This document shows, in pieces, positions 1 to 9,705 of a stretch of DNA of 64,000 nt (position 1 is the first letter of the stretch; each line of letters opens with the position of its first letter). Source of the DNA: Nakamurella multipartita DSM 44233 (GTDB lineage: Bacteria; Actinomycetota; Actinomycetes; Mycobacteriales; Nakamurellaceae); assembly GCF_000024365.1 (NCBI RefSeq), contig NC_013235.1, forward strand, positions 4,898,001-4,962,000, read 5' to 3'. The translations under genes were made by a program, and so were the position numbers. The notes under the pieces are model-generated. The model did not search any database, was not told where the DNA came from, and saw only the letters and a program-made list of their open reading frames with translations.

Positions 1-575
1 TACAGGTGCTCGCCGATGGTCTCCACGTTCAGCGAGTCGATGACCTCCTGGATGCCGTGGCCCTGCTTGATGCCGGCCTCGAGCATCGACTTGACGGCGT
101 CGACGATCTCCTGCCGGCCGCCGTAACCGACGGCGATGTTGACCTGCAAGGCGCGGCGATGCTCGGTCCGGGTGGCCGCCGCGGTCAGCCGGGCGGACAT
201 CGGCTCCGGCAGCAGGTCCAGCGCCCCCACGATCCGCAGCTTCCACACCCGGTCGGGTGCGGCCAGGTCCTCCACCACGTCGGTGATGATCTCCAGCAGC
301 GGCTGCAGCTCCTGGCCGGGGCGGCGCAGGTTGTCGGTCGAGAGCAACCAGAGGGTCACCATCCCGATGCCCGACTCCTGGCACCACTCGAGCAGATCGA
401 CGATGTGGGCCGCCCCGGCGCGGTGGCCTTCGGTCGGGTTGGTGAACCCGGCTTTGCGGGCCCATCGCCGGTTGCCGTCGAGCATGACGCCCACGTGATG
501 CGGGATCGGCGCGCCGATCAGTTCCCGGGTCAACTTGCGTTCGTACACGCGATAGACCAGGGACGGGAGCCTCAC
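1..575 (-). CDS. uppS: (Z)-isoprenyl diphosphate synthase (UppS/Rv1086-type), partial
   Basis: This is a cis-prenyltransferase that condenses isopentenyl diphosphate onto an allylic primer to make the lipid carrier (or its short precursor) used in cell-wall assembly. Read leftwards from a GTG at 575, residues 31-39 are MLDGNRRWA, the family signature with the catalytic Asp at residue 33. Further on come LWLLSTDNLRR and VGYGGRQEIVDAV, both typical of the family. About 191 residues are present and the C-terminus lies beyond the window edge. The neighbouring hemolysin-III gene is in the opposite orientation, an arrangement I recall for mycobacterial Rv1085c/Rv1086, which would favour the short-chain type, but chain length cannot be read from the sequence. 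The start is inferred; no strong ribosome site precedes it. Confidence 0.93.
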   Translation of the reverse strand, partial: MRLPSLVYRVYERKLTRELIGAPIPHHVGVMLDGNRRWARKAGFTNPTEGHRAGAAHIVDLLEWCQESGIGMVTLWLLSTDNLRRPGQELQPLLEIITDVVEDLAAPDRVWKLRIVGALDLLPEPMSARLTAAATRTEHRRALQVNIAVGYGGRQEIVDAVKSMLEAGIKQGHGIQEVIDSLNVETIGEHL

Positions 576-707
576 GAACCGACCCTAGCGGTCGACCCCG
601 GCGGTCCGCGGACGACGGTCCGAAGCTCGCCGCGCAGCCCACCCACCGAGGGGAGTATCACTGTGCATGGATACGCGACCCACAGGTGGATCGGCGATGA
701 TGGAGGC

Positions 708-1391
708 ATGACCGTGACCGCGCATGCCGCAGTTCCCGTGCCGGCACGCCGACCCCGCGCCCGGGGCTGGATCCATCTCTACTCGGCCGTCATCGCCACC
801 GTGATGAGCCTGGCCCTGGTTCCGATGGCCGGGGTGTTCGTCGGACCGGGTGCCGCGTTCGCGTGTTCGATCTACGCCGTCACCCTGGTCGGGCTGTTCT
901 CGGTGAGCGCCACCTACCACCGGCACGTGTGGAAGTCGGCGCGCACCCGCACCTGGATGAAGCGGGCCGATCACTCGATGATCTTCCTGTTCATCGCGGG
1001 CACCTACACGCCGCTGACCGTGCTGGCCCTGCACCCACCGACCAGCACGGTGGTGCTGATCGCGGTGTGGGTCGGGGCCGCCGGCGGGGTGGCCCTGAAG
1101 ATGTTCTGGCCGCACGGCCCGGCCTGGGTGGGTGTCCCGTTCTACCTGGCCCTGGGCTGGGTGGCCGTGTTCGTGCTGCCCGACCTGCTGGCCAACGGCG
1201 GGGTGGCCGTGCTCGTCCTGCTGGTCATCGGCGGCCTGCTCTACTCCTGCGGCGCGGTGTTCTATGCCACCCGCCGGCCGAACACCTGGCCGGGCACGTT
1301 CGGGTACCACGAGTACTTCCATGCCTGCGTCTCGCTCGCCGCGTTGTGCCACTGCGTGGCGATCTGGCTGGTGCTGTTCGGCGTGAGCTGA
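708..1391 (+). CDS. trhA: Hemolysin III / TrhA (PAQR superfamily) membrane protein
   Basis: A 227-residue integral membrane protein of the hemolysin III (HlyIII/TrhA, PAQR) family. Seven hydrophobic segments fill residues ~22-225. Family landmarks are visible: SATYHR at 67-72, ADHSMIFLFIAGTYTP starting at 87, and a late YHEYFHACVS with the two His of the presumed metal site. Family members have been linked to membrane-energetics homeostasis and, in a few cases, haemolysis; the role here is unknown. I chose ATG 708. A GTG at 663 in the same frame would add 15 residues. The reading frame stays open far upstream, but that part is antisense to uppS. It converges on the next gene with a shared terminator. 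Confidence 0.9.
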   Translation: MTVTAHAAVPVPARRPRARGWIHLYSAVIATVMSLALVPMAGVFVGPGAAFACSIYAVTLVGLFSVSATYHRHVWKSARTRTWMKRADHSMIFLFIAGTYTPLTVLALHPPTSTVVLIAVWVGAAGGVALKMFWPHGPAWVGVPFYLALGWVAVFVLPDLLANGGVAVLVLLVIGGLLYSCGAVFYATRRPNTWPGTFGYHEYFHACVSLAALCHCVAIWLVLFGVS

Positions 1392-1404
1392 CCCGACCTT
1401 CCCC

Positions 1405-1426
1405 GCGGGCCGACCGTTCGGCCCGC
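1405..1426. terminator. Bidirectional terminator between trhA and the next gene
   Basis: A perfect 9-bp GC-rich inverted repeat (GCGGGCCGA / TCGGCCCGC) with a 4-nt loop sits between two convergent genes. There is no clear U-tract, as is common for high-GC actinobacterial terminators. Termination is inferred from structure and position. Confidence 0.55.
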
Positions 1427-1455
1427 CCGCGGGTTCTGGTCACCGCCGAGGCGGA

Positions 1456-2166
1456 TCATCCGAGGTCGGGTCCGGCCTCGCGGAGCCGGTTGACCTGCTC
1501 CATCGCCTGCCGCAGCTCACCGAGCCAGTTGTCGGCGTTCTGCCCGACCAGCCGGACGGCCCAGGCCAGGGCGTCCGAGCGGCTGCGGGCCACCCCGGCA
1601 TCGACCAGCGTGTCCAGCACCTGACGCTCGGGCTGACGCAGCCGCGTCATCACCGGCGCCGACAGGGTGGTGAACAGTTCCTCGGTGTCGCCCAGCCGGG
1701 CGCCCCAGGAGATCTCCCGCCCGTAGCGGTGCTGGGCCTGCCGGGCGATCTCGATGCGCTGCTCGCGGGTGTCCTCGCGGAACCGGGAGATCCGGCCGGC
1801 CTCGGCGGCCGCACGGGCCGCGTCGTCCGCGAACTCCTCGGTCAGGTCGGGCAGCTGACCGACCACGATGATCTCGTCCCGGTCGATCCGCACCTGCGGT
1901 GCGGCGGTGAACCAGTCACCGGGCAACCGGCCGGCGAACCACCCCAGGGCGTCCGACGCATCGGGGGCGTCCGGAGCGCCGCCCCGACCCCGTCCGCGCG
2001 GGCCCATGCCCCGACCGGGCCCGAACCCGGGTCCACCCGACCCGCGGCCCCGGGCACCGGGGCCACCAGGGCCCCCGCGACCGCCTCGCCCGCGTCCGTG
2101 CGGGCCTCGTTGCTGTTCCGGGCCCTCGGGCTGCTCGCCCTCGGCCCATGTGAAGTTCCCTCTCAT
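1456..2166 (-). CDS. Uncharacterised Gly/Arg-rich protein, possible DNA-binding regulator
   Basis: A 236-residue protein I cannot assign to a named family. Residues ~15-70 are a low-complexity Gly/Arg/Pro segment; residues ~75-236 look globular. The C-terminal part (TLVDAGVARSRSDALAW followed by two predicted helices) resembles the helix pattern of ribbon-helix-helix or PadR-associated proteins, but this is weak. The ATG at 2166 is supported by a strong AAGGAGG-type site immediately upstream; the frame's longer upstream extension has no such support. A perfect 7-bp palindrome (2189-2207) lies in the leader, which would fit autoregulation. The basic glycine-rich N-terminus could alternatively bind RNA. 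Confidence 0.7.
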   Translation of the reverse strand: MRGNFTWAEGEQPEGPEQQRGPHGRGRGGRGGPGGPGARGRGSGGPGFGPGRGMGPRGRGRGGAPDAPDASDALGWFAGRLPGDWFTAAPQVRIDRDEIIVVGQLPDLTEEFADDAARAAAEAGRISRFREDTREQRIEIARQAQHRYGREISWGARLGDTEELFTTLSAPVMTRLRQPERQVLDTLVDAGVARSRSDALAWAVRLVGQNADNWLGELRQAMEQVNRLREAGPDLG

Positions 2167-2188
2167 GGGAGCTCCTCCTTCGTGTCTG

Positions 2189-2207
2189 ACGTTGTTGATT
2201 ACAACGT
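2189..2207. promoter_or_regulatory. Candidate operator palindrome
   Basis: ACGTTGT-TGATT-ACAACGT is a perfect inverted repeat of 7-bp arms in an AT-rich pocket about 25 bp upstream of the start of the Gly/Arg-rich gene. It is followed by a related AACGT...ACGTT pair. Its position between likely promoter and ribosome site suggests an operator; the binding protein is unknown. Confidence 0.4.
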
Positions 2208-2412
2208 TACACGCATTACGACGTTTCGCGTGAAGGGTTGATTCCGGGCGCTGCACGTGACCTGCATCACACCTGGATGAGGGCAGCCGGCACCCGAAGA
2301 CCGCGCCGGAAAGGCAGTGCACAGACACGCACCCGGAAACACGACGACGCGGCACCGAGACTGTGCTCGGTGCCGCGCCGATGGTGAACCTGCGGCCGCG
2401 ACGGGCCGGGAA

Positions 2413-2784
2413 TCAGACCGAGGGGTCGGCCGGCCGGGTCGAGCCTCGGGGCGCCGACGGCGGCGGGCTGTCCGACTCGTCCGGCGCAGCGGGCACCCGG
2501 GCGGGCCGGTCGTCCCCCGCATCGGCCCCGTCGGCTCCGCCGGCGAAGGCGCTGCCGGTCGTCGGGTCGACGTCCGGCTCGGCCGGCGGGTCGAACGAGG
2601 CCGGCACCTTCTTGAGCTGCCGGGTGAACGAACGGAGCAGGAAGTACAGAGCCACCCCGAGCAGCAGGATGATCAGCAGGCCGATCGGCGCCGCCTTGCC
2701 CCATTCGGGGCCCTTGCCCGTGCTCGGGTCGTAGTCGCCGGGCTGCGGCCCGGCCAGCATCAGCGTGGTCACCAGCCGATTCAT
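2413..2784 (-). CDS. Small single-pass membrane protein downstream of mca
   Basis: A 123-residue protein with one transmembrane helix at residues ~32-51 (PIGLLIILLLGVALYFLLRS), followed by basic residues and a long Pro/Asp/Ala-rich cytoplasmic-type tail. Its start overlaps the end of mca by 4 nt, so the two are translationally coupled. A small membrane protein directly downstream of mca is, from memory, also seen in mycobacteria (Rv1083). No enzymatic motif is visible; a membrane-anchoring or mycothiol-related accessory role is only a guess. Confidence 0.8.
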   Translation of the reverse strand: MNRLVTTLMLAGPQPGDYDPSTGKGPEWGKAAPIGLLIILLLGVALYFLLRSFTRQLKKVPASFDPPAEPDVDPTTGSAFAGGADGADAGDDRPARVPAAPDESDSPPPSAPRGSTRPADPSV

Positions 2785-3797
2785 GACGACACCTTCTCCC
2801 GCACGCCGGCGAACAGGTCGTCCTCGGGCAAGGTCGTGTCGACCAGGGACCGGGCCAGTTCGTAGTCCTCGGTCCCCCAGACCTGCGCCTCCAGGTCACG
2901 AGGCACGGCGAACCAGGTCGAGTCCGGGTCGATCTGCGTCTCATGTGCGCGCAACGCGGCGTCCCGCACGTGGAAGTAGTCGGCCACCGCCACCTGACTG
3001 GTGATCCGGGTACCCGGATCCGGGCGCGCCTGATCGGAGAACCGCTTGATCCACTCGTCGTACGGACCCTCGCCGGTCTGCTCCCGCACCGCCTCGTTGA
3101 TGGCGGTGATCCGGGATCGGGAGAACCCGACGTTGTAATAGAGCTTGAGCGGCTGCCACGGCGGGCCCGCGTCGGGATAGGCATCGGGGTCACCGGCCGC
3201 CTCGAAGGCACCGACGGAGACCACGTGGCAGCGGATGTGGTCCGGATGCGGGTAGCCCCCGGACTCGTCGTAGGTCGTCATCACGTGCGGCCGGTACTGC
3301 CGGACCACCCGGACCAGCGCCTCGATCTCGACCTCCGGGTCCAGCACGCCGAACGAGCCGGCGGGCAGATCCCAGCTCTCGGGCGGACCCTCGTGGTAGC
3401 CGGTGTCGTGGAACCCGAGCCACACGTGCGCCACGCCCAGGATCTCGGCCGCCCGGGCCATCTCCCGGATCCGCAGGGCGGGGATCTCCGCCGAGTCGAT
3501 CGTCAACTTCTTGTTCAGCACGTCGCCGCGCTCGCCGCCGGTGCAGGAGACGACGACCACGCCGACGCCGTCGGCCGAATACTTGGCCAGCGTCGCCGCG
3601 CCCTTGCTCGACTCGTCGTCCGGGTGCGCGTGCACCGCCATCAGCCGCAACGGCGCCAGCCGGGCGGCCTCGTCCCGGGCCTGCGCGGCGTCGACCAGGG
3701 CCGAATCGGCGCCGGTCGCGATCAGTTCCTCGGAGTCGGTGTGCGCGACCGGATGTTCGGCGTCGGCGACGTCCGGTACGGAGAATGCGTCGCTCAC
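2781..3797 (-). CDS. mca: Mycothiol S-conjugate amidase
   Basis: A zinc-dependent LmbE/PIG-L-family deacetylase of ~338 residues. It would cleave mycothiol S-conjugates into a mercapturic acid and GlcN-inositol, detoxifying electrophiles in the cytosol. The metal-binding AHPDDESSKG motif is at residues 57-66, and YPHPDHIRCH supplies a further metal His. Compared with the ~290-residue family norm, there is an N-terminal extension of about 45 residues before the RLMAVHAHPDDE core. The start is uncertain: I chose GTG 3797; another GTG lies 15 nt upstream and the frame stays open to 3914. It is coupled to the small membrane protein gene and divergent from greA. Mca rather than MshB is favoured by the SSKGAAT motif and the gene context. 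Confidence 0.92.
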   Translation of the reverse strand: MSDAFSVPDVADAEHPVAHTDSEELIATGADSALVDAAQARDEAARLAPLRLMAVHAHPDDESSKGAATLAKYSADGVGVVVVSCTGGERGDVLNKKLTIDSAEIPALRIREMARAAEILGVAHVWLGFHDTGYHEGPPESWDLPAGSFGVLDPEVEIEALVRVVRQYRPHVMTTYDESGGYPHPDHIRCHVVSVGAFEAAGDPDAYPDAGPPWQPLKLYYNVGFSRSRITAINEAVREQTGEGPYDEWIKRFSDQARPDPGTRITSQVAVADYFHVRDAALRAHETQIDPDSTWFAVPRDLEAQVWGTEDYELARSLVDTTLPEDDLFAGVREKVSS

Positions 3798-4195
3798 GTT
3801 CTGTGCCCTCACCTTCGGGTCCCGGTTCGAATCCGCCTGCGCGTGCGGGACGCCCACCATTGTCCATGGCCGCACCGACAGTCCCGCCAACAGTGCCGCC
3901 GACCGGCTCACCACCGGCCGGCTCTGACGCCATCGCCCCAGGTCCGGGCCCTGTGCGGGCGGTGCCGGGGCCGTCGGCGGGGGCCGGCCGGCGCCGGTGC
4001 GGACCGGCGGAATCGGACACCGCCGGCCACCGGCGTGTTACCATTGGTTCAGTAGATGCGGCCCCCGAGGGGGCCGTGACGTATTTCTGTGCCAATTCGA
4101 GTGCGGGCACGCGTGTCTCGACCGGCTCCCGGCACGCTGCGCATGCACCACCTCAACCATCGGTGGTTGACGGATATCTGTAGTGAGGAGTTGCC
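3798..4195. other. Divergent intergenic region mca/greA
   Basis: About 400 bases that should carry back-to-back promoters. I see no convincing gene: the open frames here are Pro/Ala-rich, lack ribosome sites and run into flanking genes. In mycobacteria I recall a small membrane-protein gene (Rv1081c) between mca and greA; no equivalent is recognisable. The tgttaccat stretch near 4036-4044 is a possible -10 region for greA. Confidence 0.4.
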
Positions 4196-4687
4196 ATGAC
4201 CGGCACCGGCGTGACCTGGCTGACCCAGGAAGCCCACGACCGTCTCAAGCACGAGCTCGACGAGCTCGTGCTGCATCGTCCGGTGATCGCCGCCGAGATC
4301 AATGCCCGGCGCGAGGAAGGCGACCTCAAGGAGAACGGCGGCTACCACGCCGCGCGCGACGAGCAGGCCAAGCAGGAGAGCCGCATCCGCCACCTGCAGG
4401 AACTGCTGCGCGACGCGCAGGTCGGGGTTGCTCCGGCCGACGACGGCGTCGTCGAGCCGGGCATGGTCGTGACCATCGCCTACGACGGCGACGACGACGA
4501 CAAGGAGACCTTCCTGCTGGGTTCGCGCGAGGAGGGCGTGCACGGCTCGATGCCGGTGTACTCGCCCCAGTCCCCGCTCGGCCAGGCGATCCTGGGGGCC
4601 AGCCGCGGCGAGTCCCGCGAGTACACCCTGCCCAACGGGCGGACGCAGAAGGTCAGCGTCGTGGAGGCCAAGCCGTTCACCGGCTGA
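4196..4687 (+). CDS. greA: Transcription elongation factor GreA
   Basis: A 163-residue GreA/GreB-family factor that enters the RNA polymerase secondary channel and stimulates cleavage of backtracked transcripts. The N-terminal coiled coil (residues ~8-80) contains [17 protein letters not shown], the acidic tip with conserved DLKEN-type residues. The C-terminal FKBP-like domain (~85-163) includes [10 protein letters not shown]. Length is standard. ATG 4196 is preceded by a good GAGGAG site 4 nt away. It is monocistronic, converging on ilvA. Confidence 0.95.
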   Translation: MTGTGVTWLTQEAHDRLKHELDELVLHRPVIAAEINARREEGDLKENGGYHAARDEQAKQESRIRHLQELLRDAQVGVAPADDGVVEPGMVVTIAYDGDDDDKETFLLGSREEGVHGSMPVYSPQSPLGQAILGASRGESREYTLPNGRTQKVSVVEAKPFTG

Positions 4688-4720
4688 TCGCCCCCGGCGC
4701 GGCTCCTTCGGTGGGCCTGA

Positions 4721-5941
4721 TCAGCGCCGGTCCAGCACCCGGAACCCGGCGCGCCCGAGCGCCTCGACGATCACGTCGCAGTGCTCGGCGCCCCGGGTTT
4801 CCATGCTTAGCGCCACCTCCACCTCGCCCAGGGTCAGCGACGAACCGACCCGGGAATGCTCGACGTCGATGACGTTGCCGCCCAGCTCGCCCACCAGGGC
4901 CAGCAGCGCGGCCAAGGACCCGGGCCGGTCGGCGATATCGACCCGTAGGGACAGGAACCGGCCGGCCGCGACCAGGCCGTGCTGGGTGACGTGCAGCAAC
5001 ACCAGCGGGTCGATGTTCCCGCCGGAGAGCACGGCCACCACGGGCGGGGCGAACGTCTGCGGGCGCGCCATGATCGCCGCTACGGCAGCCACCCCGGCCG
5101 CCTCGACCACCAGCTTGGCCCGTTCCAGGCACAGCAGCATGGCCTGCGACAGCTGATCCTCGCTCACCGTCACGATCTCGTCGACCAGGTCACTGACGTG
5201 CGCAAACGTCAGGTCCGACGGCGTGCCCACGGCGATGCCGTCGGCCAGCGTGGACATCTCCCGCAGCCGGACCGGTCGCCCGGCGGCCAATGAACCGGGC
5301 CAGGCCGCCGCCTGCTCGGCCTGCACGCCGACCACTCGCACGGACGGGATGAGCTCCTTGAGCACTGCGGCGACCCCGGAGATCAACCCGCCGCCCCCGG
5401 CGGCGACCACCACGGTGGCCACGTCCGGCACCTGCTCGGCGATCTCCAACCCCACGGTGCCCTGGCCGAGCAAGACATCTAGGTGGTCGAAGGGGTGCAC
5501 CAACACCGCGCCGGTCCGCGCGGCGAAGGCCAGGGCCGCCTCCAGCGCCTCGTCCAGGGTCTGCCCGACCAGTTCGACGTGCGCACCGTAGGCCCGGGTC
5601 GCGGTCAACTTGGCGATCGAGGCACCCACCGGCATGAACACAGTGGCCCGGGTGCCGATCAGGGCAGCGGCCAGGGCCACCCCCTGGGCGTGGTTGCCGG
5701 CCGAGGCGGCGACCACTCCGGCGGCCTTTTCCGCCGTGGAGAGCCGCGATATCCGCAGGTAGGCGCCGCGGATCTTGAACGAGCCGGTGCGCTGCAAGTT
5801 CTCGCACTTGAGATGGACCGGCCCGCCGACCGCCTCCTGCAACGGCCGGGACGACTCCATCGGGGTGTACCGGATGATCCCGGCCAGGGCCTGCGCCGCC
5901 TCCCGGACCTGCGCCACGCCGACCCGTTCCATGCTCCGCAT
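4721..5941 (-). CDS. ilvA: Threonine ammonia-lyase (deaminase)
   Basis: A PLP enzyme of ~406 residues converting threonine to 2-oxobutanoate and ammonia, the entry step to isoleucine. The PLP lysine is Lys56 in SFKIRGA; the phosphate-binding loop GGGGLISG is mid-protein. The C-terminal ~75 residues form one ACT-like regulatory domain (SLRVDIADRPGSLAALLALV), so it is the single-ACT form rather than the long two-ACT E. coli IlvA. ATG 5941 is preceded by a GGGGCAGG stretch; ATG 5932 is an alternative. The open frame extends to 6031 but would enter a large inverted repeat. Serine dehydratase activity cannot be excluded. Confidence 0.92.
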   Translation of the reverse strand: MRSMERVGVAQVREAAQALAGIIRYTPMESSRPLQEAVGGPVHLKCENLQRTGSFKIRGAYLRISRLSTAEKAAGVVAASAGNHAQGVALAAALIGTRATVFMPVGASIAKLTATRAYGAHVELVGQTLDEALEAALAFAARTGAVLVHPFDHLDVLLGQGTVGLEIAEQVPDVATVVVAAGGGGLISGVAAVLKELIPSVRVVGVQAEQAAAWPGSLAAGRPVRLREMSTLADGIAVGTPSDLTFAHVSDLVDEIVTVSEDQLSQAMLLCLERAKLVVEAAGVAAVAAIMARPQTFAPPVVAVLSGGNIDPLVLLHVTQHGLVAAGRFLSLRVDIADRPGSLAALLALVGELGGNVIDVEHSRVGSSLTLGEVEVALSMETRGAEHCDVIVEALGRAGFRVLDRR

Positions 5942-6019
5942 CCTGCCCCAGCCCGCCCCGCCCTGCCGCCCCGCCCGGCCGCCCAGCGGCCCAGCGGCCG
6001 CCGATCCACCCGACTCTCG

Positions 6020-6120
6020 CGCGCGGATCATCTAGCCCTGCGCGGATGAACCGGCACCGTTTGGGACTGGTGGGACAAAAGTGGACGACTTCATCCGCGC
6101 AGACGTAGATGATCCGCGCG
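6020..6120. repeat. 101-bp near-perfect palindrome upstream of ilvA
   Basis: Two nested inverted repeats form arms of about 30 nt separated by a ~41-nt loop. Outer arms (15 nt, about 6020-6034 and 6106-6120) and inner arms (TGCGCGGATGA / TCATCCGCGCA, about 6039-6049 and 6091-6101) are perfect; the 4 nt between them mismatch. It lies between metB and ilvA, both leftward. Coordinates may be off by one. It could be a metB terminator or attenuator, or a small inverted-repeat mobile relic. Confidence 0.7.
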
Positions 6121-6156
6121 ACAAAGCCGAGGGACGGCTCGGGCGGGCCGGCGGGG

Positions 6157-7326
6157 TCAGTCGAGGGCGTCCCGCAGGTCGGCCAGCAGGTCGTCGGCGT
6201 CCTCGATGCCGACGGAGAGCCGGATCAAGTCGTCCGGCACCTGCAGCGCGGAGCCGGCGACGCTGGCGTGGGTCATCAGCCCGGGATGCTCGATCAACGA
6301 TTCCACCCCACCGAGCGACTCCCCCAGCGTGAACAACTGGGTTCGCCGGCACACCTTGAGGGCCTCCTCCTGCCCGCCGACCACGCTGAAGGACACCATG
6401 CCGCCGGACCGGCGCATCTGCCGCGCCGCGATCGCGTGACCCGGATGGGCGGGCAGGCCCGGGTAGTAGACCCGGGCCACCCGGGGGTGCCCGACCAGCA
6501 GCTCCACCACCCGCTCGGCGTTGTCACAGTGCCGGTCCATCCGCACGGCCAGGGTTTTCACGCCGCGCAGGGTCAGCCAGGCGTCGACCGGGCCGGGCAC
6601 CGCGCCCATCGACTTGCTGTGGAAGGCCAGGGCCTCGGCCAACTCCGGGTCGTCCACGATCAACGCCCCGCCGATCACGTCGGAATGCCCGCCCACGTAC
6701 TTGGTCGTCGAGTGCAGCACCACGTCGGCTCCCAGAGCCAGCGGCTGCTGCAGGTAGGGCGAGGCAAAGGTGTTGTCCACCAACAGCTTCGCACCGCTCT
6801 CGTGGGCGATCTCGGCCAGTGCGGCAATGTCGGCGATGCCCAGCAGCGGGTTGGTCGGCGTCTCGCACCAGATGACCTTGGTGGTCGGCCGGATCGCCGC
6901 GCGGACCGCGGCCAGGTCGCCCAGCGACACCGTCGAGTAGGTCAGACCCCATGGCACGCAGATCTTGTCGACCAGGCGGAAGGTGCCGCCGTAGGCGTCG
7001 TCGGGCAGGATCAGGTGGTCGCCCGGTCGCAGCGCGGCGCGGATGTAGGTATCGGCGGCGGCCATCCCGGAGGCGAAGGCGAAACCCGAGCGACCCCCCT
7101 CCAAGGCGGCCAGCGCCTGTTCCAGCGCAGTCCGGGTCGGGTTGCCGGCGCGGGAGTAGTCGTAGCCGGCCCGCGGCTGGCCGACCTCGTCCTGCGCGAA
7201 CGTCGAGGTCTGGTAGATCGGCACGGCCACCGCTCCGGTCAGCGGGTCCGGATCCTGGCCGGCGTGGATGGCGCGGGTGGCAAAACCCGGGGACTGCGGG
7301 TCGTGGGGACCGGGGGCAGGCGTCAT
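6157..7326 (-). CDS. metB: Cystathionine gamma-synthase
   Basis: A 389-residue PLP enzyme of the Cys/Met metabolism family that joins an O-acylhomoserine and cysteine to give cystathionine; many relatives also work as gamma-lyases. The PLP lysine is Lys209 in HSTTKYVGGHSD; YSRAGNPTR (residues 57-65) and VDNTFASP (183-190) are family motifs. ATG 7326 gives the standard length; the open frame upstream belongs to another reading frame's gene. Its neighbours are a membrane protein and cbs on the same strand, so the locus encodes both partners of transsulfuration and may run either way between homocysteine and cysteine. Confidence 0.92.
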   Translation of the reverse strand: MTPAPGPHDPQSPGFATRAIHAGQDPDPLTGAVAVPIYQTSTFAQDEVGQPRAGYDYSRAGNPTRTALEQALAALEGGRSGFAFASGMAAADTYIRAALRPGDHLILPDDAYGGTFRLVDKICVPWGLTYSTVSLGDLAAVRAAIRPTTKVIWCETPTNPLLGIADIAALAEIAHESGAKLLVDNTFASPYLQQPLALGADVVLHSTTKYVGGHSDVIGGALIVDDPELAEALAFHSKSMGAVPGPVDAWLTLRGVKTLAVRMDRHCDNAERVVELLVGHPRVARVYYPGLPAHPGHAIAARQMRRSGGMVSFSVVGGQEEALKVCRRTQLFTLGESLGGVESLIEHPGLMTHASVAGSALQVPDDLIRLSVGIEDADDLLADLRDALD

Positions 7327-7358
7327 ACCGGCAAGGGTAGGGCGGTCCCCGACCGCCG

Positions 7359-7892
7359 TCAGGTACCGGGCCAGAGGATGGCCCCGGTCTCGGCGGTGCC
7401 GGTGACGCCGGGCTGACCGATCCGGGCGCGCCGGACCCGACCGACCCACCGGCCGGTCGCCGGCAGCAGGGCGACCACCAGCACCGCGACCCCGCCCCAG
7501 TACAGCGGCCAGTTCTCGATCGGCACCCGCGCCCCGGTGTCGCCGTAGCCGAAGGCGAACTGGGCCACCGCGGTGGTGGCCGTCGCCACCAGGCCGCCGA
7601 ACAGCGCCGCCCGGCGGCCGCGCCGGAACAACACCAGCAGGGCCCCCAGGACCAGGAACACCGTGGCCAGCGCCCAGCCGCCGGCGACGACGGCCGATTC
7701 GACCTGACCGCTCGTCGGGGCGGGCGGGTCGGTGACGGTGAACGCGTCGACCAGGCCGCGGATGGTCGAGTAGGACCAGGAGCCCAGGACCCACGCGGTC
7801 ACGATCGCCACCGTCGTGGTCAGCACGGCGGCGAGAGTGGCTGCGAGATCGTCCTGCTGCGGCGTCTCGTACGGAGCGGGAAGGTAGGTCAC
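7359..7892 (-). CDS. Small multi-pass membrane protein between metB and cbs
   Basis: A 177-residue protein with about four hydrophobic helices (residues ~18-38, ~66-90, ~95-115, ~128-145) and a short Pro-rich N-terminus (TYLPAPYETPQQ). I do not recognise the family. The start is GTG 7892. It lies 58 nt downstream of the cbs stop and ends 32 nt before metB, so the three genes probably form one transcript. In mycobacteria the same slot is, as I recall, filled by a proline-rich membrane antigen (Rv1078), so this could be a divergent positional counterpart; sequence support for homology is lacking. Confidence 0.75.
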   Translation of the reverse strand: MTYLPAPYETPQQDDLAATLAAVLTTTVAIVTAWVLGSWSYSTIRGLVDAFTVTDPPAPTSGQVESAVVAGGWALATVFLVLGALLVLFRRGRRAALFGGLVATATTAVAQFAFGYGDTGARVPIENWPLYWGGVAVLVVALLPATGRWVGRVRRARIGQPGVTGTAETGAILWPGT

Positions 7893-7950
7893 GACGCCTC
7901 CACGGATGTGACCCCAATGGTAGGCCGCCCGCGCCTGCCCGCCACGAGTT

Positions 7951-9318
<1,368 letters not shown>

Positions 9319-9705
9319 GGATGACTCCAGGGCGGGGCTCGGGGGTGGCCGGCAGCGGGTGTGCCGACCCTGGTCAGGTTATCCGGGGCCGTCGGACGGC
9401 CCCCGCGGCGCGGTCCGGACCGCTCGGGGTATCAGCCCGCCCGGATCGCCACTCCGACCAGCAACGACCGGACGTCACTCCGCGTACCGGGCCGGGCCAC
9501 CCGAACGGGTGTCGATCCTCGGGTCCGCGGTCGCAGCGACCGGTTGGTCACGACGATTGTCGTCACTTCGTGGGGCAGCGCCGGGCCGGATGACGGCGCA
9601 AAATAATGCTGTCACGCAGTGAACCGCGGGAAACATTCGGGTCGTACCGATGGTTGGAACGACAAGAGGTCCCGGGTGTGCACGGCTGGCGCAAGGAGGT
9701 GGGCC
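9319..9705. other. Divergent intergenic region cbs/SGNH hydrolase
   Basis: About 390 bases between divergent genes, without a credible coding frame. A locally AT-rich stretch around 9600 (gcaaaataatgctgtc) includes a reasonable -10-like AATAAT pointing towards the hydrolase. A strong AAGGAGG ribosome site lies at 9693-9699. I see no riboswitch-like structure. Confidence 0.4.

Noticed and set aside
585-1352. Leftward 255-residue frame opposite trhA
   Set aside because: His/Gly/Arg-rich shadow of the hemolysin III gene.
3798-4195. Counterpart of the small membrane-protein gene expected between mca and greA
   Set aside because: No frame shows a transmembrane helix with a ribosome site.
4049-4543. 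Leftward 164-residue frame overlapping greA
   Set aside because: Antisense to greA, no ribosome site, no recognisable fold.
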